A stretch of 64,000 bases of DNA. Source: Margaritifera margaritifera (lineage: Eukaryota; Mollusca; Bivalvia; Unionida; Margaritiferidae). The stretch is taken from assembly GCA_029931535.1 (NCBI GenBank), contig JAQPZY010001232.1, forward strand, positions 1,364,001-1,428,000, written 5' to 3'. The translations under genes and the position numbers were made by a program. Under the pieces are notes generated by a model. The model did not search any database and was not told the origin of the DNA. It saw only the letters and a list, made by a program, of their open reading frames with translations. This document shows, piece after piece, positions 55,010 through 64,000 of this stretch (within the stretch, counting starts at the first letter, position 1; every line of letters begins with the position of its first letter).

Positions 55010-55810
55010 TGGTCAGACCAATCAAACTTGGATTTCTTACTCAACAAATTTGTCAAAAGTTCGGCAATTATGGGAAACTTTGAAAACAATTTCCGATAAT
55101 ATCCAGTCATACATTAAAATCGGATCAGTTTCCTTTTACAAACAGGCACAGCGAATTCAGAGATGGCTTTGACCTTAGCTTCTACAGGTTTAACTTGGCC
55201 TTGTCCCACAATATGTCCTAAAAATGTGACACAAGCATGGCAAGACTCCATTTTGCTTAAATTAATCGTCAGATTTGCATCCCTGAGTAGACTGAAGAAT
55301 TTCCGAATGGTTTCCATGTGATCATCCCAGGTGTCGTTGTAGATAATGACTTCATCGATGTACAAATCACAATTATCTAGATCAGATGTTATCATATTCA
55401 TAAGACGCTGGAATGTTCTCGGAGAATTTTTCATACCAAAAGGCATCACTTTATATTGATAAAGACCATCTGGAGTTACAAATGCTGAAAGTTCTATTGC
55501 CCTTTCCGTGAGTGGAATTTGCCAGAATCCTCTCTAAAGGACAAACTTGGTGACATATTTCGCATTTCCAATTTTATCAATGCAATCATCCATTCATGGT
55601 ATTGGAAATTAATCCGTTATGGTGGCACTGTTGACTTTTCTATAGTCAGTACCCATGCGGAATGTATTATCTGGCTTAGGCGGAAGAATACACGGTGAAC
55701 TCCAGTTAATTTTACTGGGTTCTATAAAATCATTCTCTTGTAAATATTGAATTTCTTTCTTCAAATATTCCCGTTTGAGAGGATTCATCCTGTAAGGATG
55801 CTGTTTCACA
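55010..55810 (-). pseudogene. Reverse transcriptase remnant
   Basis: HPYRMNPLKREYLKKEIQYL and DYRKVNSATITD (fingers), then a stop inside motif A where the catalytic Asp should be (KFVL, stop, RGFWQIPL). MPFGMKNSPRTFQRLMNMI follows, with the active-site box reading YIDE instead of YxDD and FLGHIVGQGQV downstream. At least two catalytic residues are lost. Confidence 0.85.
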
Positions 55811-55964
55811 GGTGTAGAATCTACAATGTCAACGTCATGATAGATTTTATTTGTTCGTGTAGGAACTTTGGAAACAAGTGCTCAGACTCATGTAACAGCT
55901 GTTTTAGTTCATTTCTTTCCTGTTATTGTAGATGTGAAAGTTTCTGGTCCAGATTGTTCAATAT

Positions 55965-57122
55965 TTATGAATTCTGAAGGTTGGTTAAACCACAATCACT
56001 ACAGTCAGATTGTATTCCATCGTTAACATCCTCACTGCGTGGGACAGATACAAATAAATTAATTAAATAATTAACTGGGCTATCTCTGTAAATATATTTC
56101 TTTAGCATATTTGTGTGACAAAGTTGTTTCTGTTTCCACCTCCCAGGAGTATTAATGATATAATTTAAACCATTTACTTTCTTTTCAACTGAATAAGGAC
56201 CATACAATTTAGCCCGAATAGGATTTTGAGGTATGGGAAAGAGATCCAGAACATTCTCACCAGGCTTAAAACTCATTTCCTGTTTATTTCTGTCATACCT
56301 TAATTTCATTTTTGACTGAGTAGAGTGAAGATTAGTTCTTGCTACTTCACAAGCCTTGACAACAACTTATATTTGAAATCTGAGACATAGTCAAGAACAT
56401 TAATCTTTGAATCTTCATTTGAAAGAAGTTTCTCTTTCAATAATTTCAATGGTCTACGGACAGTATGTCCACAAAAACCAGTTCAAAAGGACTCAAATCC
56501 AATGATTCTTGAACTGAGTCCTTAACAGCAAACAACAACAAATGAACACCCTCATACCAATCCTTTCCTGTATCAAAGCGATATGATCGAATCATATTCT
56601 TCAATGTTTGATGACATCTTTCCAAAGCTCCTTGAATTTCAGGGTGATAGTCAGAATATTTAAACTTCTGGATGCCTAATTCTTGCATAACTTGTTGGAA
56701 AATTCCAGACATCAAATTTGGCCCTTGATCAGACTAGACAGATTTGGGAAGGCCAACAAGTGTAGAAAACAACTGTACCTAAGCTTTCACAATGGTTTTA
56801 GTTTAATATTTCAAACAGGAATTGCCTCTGGAAATCTTGTAGACATACACATGACTGTCAACAAGTATTGGTTGCCTGAATTGGTCTTAGGTAAGGGACT
56901 GATACAGTCTACCATTATTCTACTAAATGGTTCGTCAAATGCAGGAATAGGTTGCAGATGAGCCTTGGGCATCTTCTGATAGGGTTTTCCTACCATTTGA
57001 CAAATGTGACAAAACCTGCCGTATTTAGAAATCCCACTTTTTAGTTTAGAACAATAAAAATGATTCAAGATCTTGTGATAAGTCTTATTGACTCCTAAAT
57101 GACCAGCCAATGGGAGTTTCAT
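55965..57122 (-). pseudogene. Integrase remnant, located 5' of RT
   Basis: The HHCC zinc domain (GHLGVNKTYHKILNHF, CHICQ) and core start (MVDCISPLPKT) lie at 57122-56811. The core end with the catalytic Glu region (SDYHPEIQGALERCHQTLKN) is at 56715-56446, and the C-terminal GPY/F domain (AKLYGPYSVEKKVNGLNYII) at 56309-55965. Stops and frameshifts separate the pieces. The last piece runs almost directly into RT. Confidence 0.85.
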
Positions 57123-57299
57123 GGGCTAGACTAATAGTTTCTTGTCGATATGACTTAGGAACGACACTTTGATAGCTCACTGACAACTCGTCACCAGCGG
57201 GTACCTTAGGTGGTCTCTATGTTTTCATAAGGACCCCATTTTTCACAAAGTAAAACGCTGTAACTTGTGTGTCTTCAGTTTCACTAATAGCCCTCTGAA

Positions 57300-57960
57300 A
57301 CAAATAGGAGATCTCATGATCTTGTTCCTGTTCGACAACGAGTGATTATCTTTTGTCACCCTGATTAGAATAGAGAGAATGACTTGTTAAAAGAGGATTA
57401 CTGTGATCAATACCTTTTGATTGATCAATATCAGTAGAGAAAGTGACCTCATCAAAAGACTGACCAATAAATGTGTCAGCAAAAGGAATAATTTCCTGAT
57501 GAACATCTCTCAAGAGCTCTTTTTGCCATAGCTCTGGTAACTGCACAAGCAGGATACAAATCAGGGATATCAATCTCAATAGGATCAAGTTTTTGATCCA
57601 AACAAGGCTTGTCTGTTACAAGGGGATTAACCATGACCTTATCTCCAGCTAGGTGATTGACTTGTAATAAATGAACACCTTCTATAGGTAAAGAAGCCAC
57701 TGCCCCAACAGTCACAGGTCCAGAACCTAGGTCTGATGCCAAATTAACACAATGTGATCAACATTTACATAGCCGCACTCTACTCCCTGAATAAGAACAC
57801 TTTCAAATGAAGAAGACTTCCCAGACAAAGGCAAAGTACCTGATAGCAAAAGATTCTGAGAAGCTCCTGTGTCCCTTAATATTTTAATTGGGATAGGTTT
57901 GGCAGAATCACCAATAAGTGATATAGAACCTTCTGACATGAATGGTTCATAAGTCTCCAA
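57300..57960 (-). pseudogene. Aspartic protease remnant and linker
   Basis: IPIKILRDTGASQNLLL (active-site DTGA) near 57890, then continued gypsy-like sequence to about 57470 ending in ACAVTRAMAKRA, a common linker before the integrase region. Frames shift near 57735. Confidence 0.75.
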
Positions 57961-58084
57961 AATAGAATCAGACTGGAGTTTGTTTGACTCAACAAATGAA
58001 TTGCTTTAAATACAAGACCGCGACCTTGACGTGTTTGAAATAAGAGCATTAGGAATAGCTCTGTCTTTATTCTTTTGCTTTTTT

Positions 58085-58140
58085 TCCAACCTGAAGCAAT
58101 CAGAAATGACGCGCCCTTTCTTTTTACAATAAGTGCACGT
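58085..58140 (-). pseudogene. Gag zinc knuckle with altered ligand
   Basis: PTCTYCKKKGRVISDCFR: a CCHC knuckle in which the His position is Arg, so zinc binding is probably lost. Confidence 0.6.
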
Positions 58141-58364
58141 AGGAAGAGATAAGGATTTCTGATCAGTCTTATCAGATGTTTGATTTCTAACAGTTGGGCT
58201 GTTTTGAAATTTAGAAGTACTCGTTTGAGACTGAAATGTTTTTTTTTTTTTTTTTTTTTTTAAACAGAAAACTGCTGAGAAGAAGACTTATTGACAAATG
58301 AAATTTTGTGAGTCAAAGAATAATCATTAGCCATACGAGCAGCATCTTCCAAAGTTTTCACTTT

Positions 58365-59203
58365 CTACTCGTCAAGATAGGTCTTAACATCACTATGGAT
58401 GCACCTCTTGAACTCGTCAATTATTACGAGTTGTCTGAGGGTATCGTAATCTTGATCTACCTTCTTGGCTGAGCACCACCTATCAAATAGTTGTTCTTTT
58501 TTCTTTTCAAATTCGACATGAGTTTGTCTAGTTTCTTTTCTACAATTCCTAAACTTTTGTCGATATGCCTCAGGTACCAGTTCATAACCCTCCAAGATGT
58601 ACTCCTGAACCACACCATAATAAGTACTTTGTTGTATTGACAGTGAAGTGTAGACTTCACGAGCTTTGCCAGTAAGTACACTTTGTAATATAAAACAAAG
58701 TCCAATGCTTTCTTGGCCATTTCAAGTTTTCAGCAATTTCATCAAAGTGAAGAAAGTATTCATCTACTTCTTTTTCCTGAAAAGGGGAAACTAACCTAAT
58801 ATATATGGTAACATCAAAACCTGAACGTCTCTCTCTCTCTCTCCTTTTTCTCCCTCTGCATCATTTGTATTTACCTCTCTTCTATCTCTCTGTGCATCTG
58901 TATTTCCCTTTCCTTCTCATCTTTCTAAATTTGTAGTTCCATCATTTCTTTCTGAAACTGACACTTTCTTAATTCTAATTCCATCTGGTTTTTTTAAAGC
59001 TGCAATTCCTTTAATTTCCAATCAAAACCAGATTCAGACTTCCCAATCAAACCCAAAGCACTTTCGTCCAAAATTTTATTTTGCACCAAATGTGGAATAA
59101 AAATATTCTTTATCTCTTGCTTTGTCAAAGATGCTTTAGCTTCAGAAAGATCACAATGTCTGGCAAGCTCAAGCAACTCGTCCTTTTTCATAGACTCTAA
59201 CAC
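58365..59203 (-). pseudogene. Gag remnant
   Basis: The N-terminal part (59203-58994: MLESMKKDELLELARHCDLS) resembles SAP-like Gag starts of Gmr1/Mag-type elements. The capsid part at 58720-58365 contains YELVPEAYRQKFRNCRKETR and a helix-rich tail, TYLDE. A (T)n run at 58242-58261 and a (CT)n insertion near 58830 break it. Confidence 0.65.
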
Positions 59204-59382
59204 TACCTAGGTAGGACTTGAAACAAAGTTCTCAACCTTAGATGATATTGTGCATACTTGCTGGTTTCACTAAAGGTTTCTAAAAATAGGTGAAATAAAA
59301 ATCGTTACCATTGACAATGAAAATTCCAAAACAAAGTCAATTTGAATTGTAATTTAAAGAAATTCACACCCATGACGAGCCC

Positions 59383-59398
59383 CCAATTTCTGTTACCA
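59383..59398 (-). promoter_or_regulatory. Candidate primer-binding site
   Basis: Minus strand TGGTAACAGAAATTGG lies a few bases inside the 5' LTR end, where a tRNA primer should pair. The tRNA was not identified. Confidence 0.4.
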
Positions 59399-59402
59399 CT
59401 CT

Positions 59403-59771
59403 GGGTCTTAAAATAATATAACAGAAAGAAAGTGAAACCAACAATGTAAGTAAAATCAACAAGCAATTTATTTCTAGACAATAAAAGTGAAAATTCAAAA
59501 GACACTTACAATAGAGTGAATGAAAGTCCAAATAATTTAATAATCCTAAGTGTCATAATCGCAAGTCCTAAATATAGAATGTTCCGAATGAATTCCAGTA
59601 ACCTTGAACGTCCTGATGTGCCACTAATCTTGCCTGTCATGATGTGTCAGAAGTCTTGAATGTACTGATATGCCTGAATGATGTAATCCAGAATATCTTT
59701 GAATGAATTTACATAAATCCCAAAGTCAACTATTAATCCAAATTGAGAATGAGCACTTTTAGTAATTTTAC
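59403..59771 (-). repeat. Truncated 5' LTR of the gypsy-class element
   Basis: Matches the plus-strand start of the 3' LTR from GGTCTTAAAATAATATAAC to GAGCACTTTTAGTAATTTT, with scattered substitutions, then stops. The promoter-containing U3 end is missing. Confidence 0.85.
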
Positions 59772-60699
59772 GTTCACTGAAGTTTTTTTTAAAAAAAAAA
59801 TAAAAAAAAAATGTGCAAACTCAAATATGATCCGCGAAGCCGATCATACAGTTTGCACAGCATTTTGGGATTTCGTACTTTAATAAACGTACAAAAATAT
59901 ATGGTAAATCCTTAAATATATTTAATATTTGTATCTTATTCTCTATCCTCAAAGGGCTTAGGTCATGAAAAAGGATAAACAACTTTGCATCATGTTACAA
60001 GGTTACGTAAAACTATGCCCTGCACAACATACTTGAAGGCCAAAGCTGTGTTTAAGTGCTGACACGATGAGACTGATTCCTTGATTTACAGATAATTGAC
60101 CGCCAAAAGGTCAACAGGAGTAATATCTACATCCTTGTTTAATGAATTGTAACGAATATCAAAAGATTATGCAGAATCCTTTTCGGAAAGAGATAATATA
60201 AGAATTATTGTCACACAAATCGAAATACTGTTGACTAACTTACATCAAGAAATATGGGTCGCAGATTTATAGTGCAGACTCAATGACGGAAAATTAAAGT
60301 TACATTATTAATTGAAGAAAGAAGCTGTGACGCTTAGGTAGTTTTGAAACCAGACAGGATGCCAATACAAAGAAAAGGTGATTAAGAATTAAAATTTTAT
60401 TTTTCGAAAATTAAAATAAAATAAAATACGCTACAAATTAACACTTGCCTTGCCATTTAGTAAGTTGGTCTTTTCCCTTTTGGTCCAACCATGTATTTCC
60501 TCTCAGTAGCCAAGAAACACACCAAACTGCCCCTCTAGGGACGAATCCTAAACGAACTAGGTTTTAACATATGGACTATAGACAGTTTTTGGTGGAAAAA
60601 TTCGGTTTACTCGTGTCTTATCGTTCATCCTACGTTTGAAATATCTGCTTCAATGATGGTAACATTTCTAAAATTTAGTTATGGAAAATCCCGTTAGTA
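59772..60699. other. Intergenic DNA, no gene seen
   Basis: AT-rich; no ORF or repeat structure that I can support. Confidence 0.4.
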
Positions 60700-60895
60700 T
60701 ATCTGCGGTGGCTCAGTGGTTAAGGCGTTGGAATCGTTATCAGAAGGGTCCGGGTTCGAATCCCACCATTGGATCGGCTACCGTGGTGTTTCTTTGGGCA
60801 AGGCACTTTACTCTATTTGCCTCGGCTCCATATAACCTAAAAAAGTGTTACTGTGCAGTAACAAAAAAACCCCAAAACAACCAACCAAACCCAAG
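60700..60895 (+). mobile_element. tRNA-derived SINE, family B
   Basis: GGTGGCTCAGTGGTTAAGG (box A) and GGGTTCGAATCCCACC (box B), a GGGCAAGGCACTTTACTC body shared with 24676-24866, and an AACAACCAACCAAAC tail. The head is the best-preserved tRNA-like one in the window, but it lacks a cloverleaf anticodon arm, so it is not a tRNA gene. Confidence 0.85.
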
Positions 60896-61045
60896 CTTAC
60901 ATTTGCGATGCAACTGGGTCCTAGAAGAAAGCACTCCACAAGGAATTTATTCATCATCAAAGTCACAAGACATTACGGTATAAATCCCGTCAAATTAATA
61001 GGCAAATCCAAGTTGAATGCTATAATGATGGCGTTATTTTAAATC

Positions 61046-61381
61046 ATGGATATAATTGTGCCAGTAATCATGGATATAATTGTGCCAGTAATCATGGATA
61101 TAATTGTGCCAGTAATCATGGATATAATTGTGCCAGTAATCATGGATATAATTGTGCCAGTAATCATGGATATAATTGCGCCAGTAATCATGGATATAAT
61201 TGTGCCAGTAATCATGGATATAATTGCGCCAGTAATCATGGATATAATTGTGCCAGTAATCATGGATATAATTGTGCCAGTAATCATGGATATAATTGCG
61301 CCAGTAATCATGGATATAATTGTGCCAGTAATCATGGATATAATTGCGCCAGTAATCATGGATATAATTGTGCCAGTAATC
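61046..61381. repeat. 24-bp tandem repeat, 14 copies
   Basis: Unit ATGGATATAATTGTGCCAGT plus AATC, exactly 24 bp each; the only variation is G(T/C)GCCA. Because 24 is divisible by 3 and the unit lacks stops, several frames on both strands stay open, giving false repeat proteins. Confidence 0.97.
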
Positions 61382-62161
61382 ACACAGACAATCCAGTCTG
61401 TATCTATACGAGTTTAAGAGTAGACACAAAACTAATACAAAATTAAACACTGCACAATCTTAACTAATTCATAAAAAGCAGACGTTTAAAATAAATCAGC
61501 TACATCCATTGTAAGTGATTAGATTGTAATGCGAGAAAAAAAGCTGGGGCTAAAGGTCAAAATACCAATAGAAGGATTGAACAACCCCAAAATTATGATA
61601 TTCAGGTAGGCCGCAGTGTTTATAATTGTAGTGGGTTTGATAAATCCTTGTATCAGCCAAGATAAAAAGTCAGTAATTATGCTCTTGCATGACTGTTAAC
61701 TTCCTGTTGTTCTTTTGTTTAAGTAGTAATATGAAATGTGTATAAAATATGCAATCAGAGATTTTAAAAATAGCGTTTTAGTTAATTAAATAAGACACTT
61801 ATATGAATTTAAATGATTGAAATCGTATAAATAAAAAATATAATAATTAACTCATTACATGACTCCTGTGAGAGTTTTTTCTCAATTATGACACAACGTC
61901 GTGCAATTTGTGATAATTTATCACATCGCACTGTCGTGACGTCATTTCGTTTTGCATAAGGTTATTACATATCCTTATGGGGTTCATGCAACTGAAATGG
62001 CATTTTTCTTATTCAGTGATAATTTTGCTCTTTACAACGGAAGATTCAACAACAAAAAAATTTCTGGTAACAAACATTATGTATCTACCTGAAGAGCATC
62101 TATGATGATGATGCGAGAGCGCTTGAAGTAATAACGGATTAACATTACTGATATCCTGATG

Positions 62162-62167
<6 letters not shown>
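61382..62167. other. Intergenic DNA, no gene seen
   Basis: AT-rich with no supported feature. Confidence 0.4.
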
Positions 62168-62234
<67 letters not shown>

Positions 62235-62236
62235 GT
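62168..62236. repeat. (CA)n(TA)n microsatellite
   Basis: Pure CA run followed by TA run. Confidence 0.95.
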
Positions 62237-63062
62237 ATAGTATGTATACATTTTTCATTAAAAGGAAACGAGGCTTGCCGAGTTTCCTTTTAATTAAATA
62301 TTTATACAACGAGTGGTATATCAAAAATACAGCTTACATACTATACATATATTTTATTTATATCACATGCAAATACACATACTTGCATTTCCAATGGAGT
62401 TAAGATTGACTACAGGAAACTGTATTGACGGAGTGAGTGAACTCTTCACATTCCTACTAAGTGTGTCCGCTACAAAATGTTGGTCTGTACCTATTGCGGC
62501 TATGCACAATTCTCTTTGCAAATTGATAAGTTGCTTCTTTTCCTTTTTTAGCTTATATTTTCATTCATATTGATTAAATAAATATAAGACACACTTATGA
62601 TTTAAACATGAAAGATGGTTTAAGTGAAGAAAGTAGTGCACTACAAACACAGCATGGTTAGCTTCGTGAACACCTAAAGCGCACCTTCAGTAATCGTCGA
62701 GTATATTGAACCGAGTGTGGAATGTACACTAAGCTAAATGACGAGCCAACAAGAGGTAATTAAAACATTTAAATGTATGTACAGTTGGTCTAAGTTATTA
62801 TTATGTTTTAATTAACATTGCCACCGACCATAAGACTGTTTATATACCCCATCTCTCTCCCCTTTCCGTTGGTCGGTTTATCTGTAAATTTTACAATTTT
62901 TCATAGGTCCAGAGACATTGTCGCATGCCAGGCGAAAATCCGCTTTGCTGGTTTTTTCACGGATTTTCGCCCATAACTTGCGACGATAGTCCAGAGAGAG
63001 ATAGACAGACAGACAGACAGAGACAGATTTACTGTGTTAAAATATGCTGAGATATACCAACC

Positions 63063-63063
<1 letters not shown>
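62237..63063. other. Intergenic DNA with one strong hairpin
   Basis: GGCGAAAATCCG (about 62931-62942) and CGGATTTTCGCC (about 62958-62969) are perfect inverted arms with a 15-base loop. Outer TCGCA/TGCGA words extend the symmetry. Nothing else is supported. Confidence 0.5.
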
Positions 63064-63322
<259 letters not shown>

Positions 63323-63907
63323 GCCTTCTGTTCAAGGGCAATTTCCCACGCTCTGTGACTGATTTGAAAAAAAAAAAAAAAAAAATTCTTTTGAAGTCAG
63401 GATAAATGTACAAGCCTCCTATTTTCTGCGGCAATGATTTTTTTCCTGTTGTGAACGTTCTAAGAATTTCCTCACGGACCCTCCCCCCTCCCCACCGTTT
63501 CATGGAGCGGAAACGCATTTTCTTCAAGATTGTCAACTATATACAAAATTTGTTTTTGAAAATGTTCAAATAGGGTGAGAATAATATAATCTATATAAAT
63601 AAATCACCGAAACATTCGTCATGCCGCACCTCCGTCAGGTACAAACACAAACTGGCCATATAAATCGCTTCTCCGCTTGATTTTCTTCTACCTCATGATA
63701 TGTGTACTATGTCCTGGGCACTGGATCATTTGTACTAGCTTGTTGGAGATTGTTGATAGCAAGAGTTGATGTTGGTAAATTACATATTTTCTCACTAAAC
63801 TCGTTTAAATTCATAAAATTTAGGAATGATCAGTTTAATCGCGTACAACTATATCACCTAGGAATCGGAAGACACCCTTATCTTGGTCCAGTGATTAATA
63901 ATCGATA

Positions 63908-64000
63908 GAATACGGCACAGATCAGGTGTACTTTACTCTAATTGCCTCGACACCAAACAACCTTCTTATCTTGCTGTGCCGTAGGTCACCAAACCAAATC
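63908..64000 (+). mobile_element. Partial SINE (family B body), cut by the window end
   Basis: GTACTTTACTCTAATTGCCTCGA and CTTGCTGTGCCGTAGGTCACCA match the body and tail of the SINEs at 24676 and 60700; the tRNA head is missing. Confidence 0.6.

Larger units (their letters stand above)
53723..59771 (-). mobile_element. Ty3/gypsy-class LTR retrotransposon with Gmr1-like gene order, decayed
   Basis: About 6 kb on the minus strand, with the 3' LTR at 53723-54419, a polypurine tract next to it, and a truncated 5' LTR at about 59403-59771. Reading in the sense direction, the order is gag, zinc knuckle, protease, integrase, reverse transcriptase, RNase H. Ordinary Ty3 elements have integrase last; the copia-like order with gypsy-like sequences defines the Gmr1 group. 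Every domain has stops, frameshifts or catalytic substitutions, and the 5' LTR has lost about 330 bp. The copy is dead. Confidence 0.88.

Noticed and set aside
60700..60780. tRNA gene
   Set aside because: Boxes A and B are good but acceptor and anticodon arms do not pair, and the sequence continues into a SINE body.
61034..61450. Long repeat proteins in the 24-bp array
   Set aside because: Consequence of a stop-free unit divisible by three; no start context or unique sequence.

Overview
The window looks like nuclear DNA of an invertebrate animal, most likely a bivalve or other mollusc (inference). It is AT-rich, has long introns with GT..AG borders, several tRNA-derived SINEs, hAT, DIRS, LINE and Ty3 retroelement relics, many microsatellites, and one large integrated virus-like DNA transposon. 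No bacterial-type operon, rRNA, true tRNA or CRISPR array was seen. || Layout. 0.5-3.6 kb (accessory): a broken hAT/ZNF862-like gene on the minus strand, a 115-bp hAT MITE with a perfect 8-bp target duplication, a decayed coiled-coil ORF and a second MITE. 7.1-27.9 kb: the 3' half of a host metabolic gene, the E1-beta subunit of branched-chain 2-oxoacid dehydrogenase (BCKDHB), as five exons on the plus strand. Its introns hold SINEs, a decayed DIRS-like tyrosine-recombinase retrotransposon (about 11.9-18.1 kb), two degenerate tandem repeat fields and a hAT relic that splits one of them. 28-35 kb: mostly non-coding with a SINE, a TIR element and another hAT relic. 35.5-37.45 kb: a decayed LINE whose RT segment has been amplified into a 77-bp minisatellite. 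|| 38212-53490: a 15,279-bp Polinton/Maverick, the centre of interest. It is bounded by a perfect 6-bp target duplication (ATAGAC) and by long terminal inverted repeats of about 2.1 and 1.8 kb beginning AGTAGTAGG. Inside are a chromodomain integrase, an A32/FtsK-like packaging ATPase, a double-jelly-roll major capsid protein (F54H12.2 family), a penton-like minor capsid protein, pVI/pX-like basic and amphipathic proteins, a small two-helix membrane protein, a single-BIR (IAP-like) protein and a NUMOD/HNH endonuclease. The protein-primed DNA polymerase is reduced to its N- and C-terminal ends, with an in-frame stop, and the adenain-like protease keeps only its Cys half. The copy therefore has ends, integrase and a virion gene set but no replicase and probably no working protease. 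|| 53.7-59.8 kb: a decayed Ty3/gypsy-class retrotransposon on the minus strand whose integrase lies upstream of reverse transcriptase (a Gmr1-like order). 60-64 kb: SINEs, a 14-copy 24-bp tandem repeat and microsatellites. || Working model (inference): the Polinton genes form a virion-morphogenesis cassette with TATA boxes at a fairly regular distance before several starts. IAP and HNH genes are accessory cargo. Mobilisation of this copy would need PolB and protease supplied by a complete relative.
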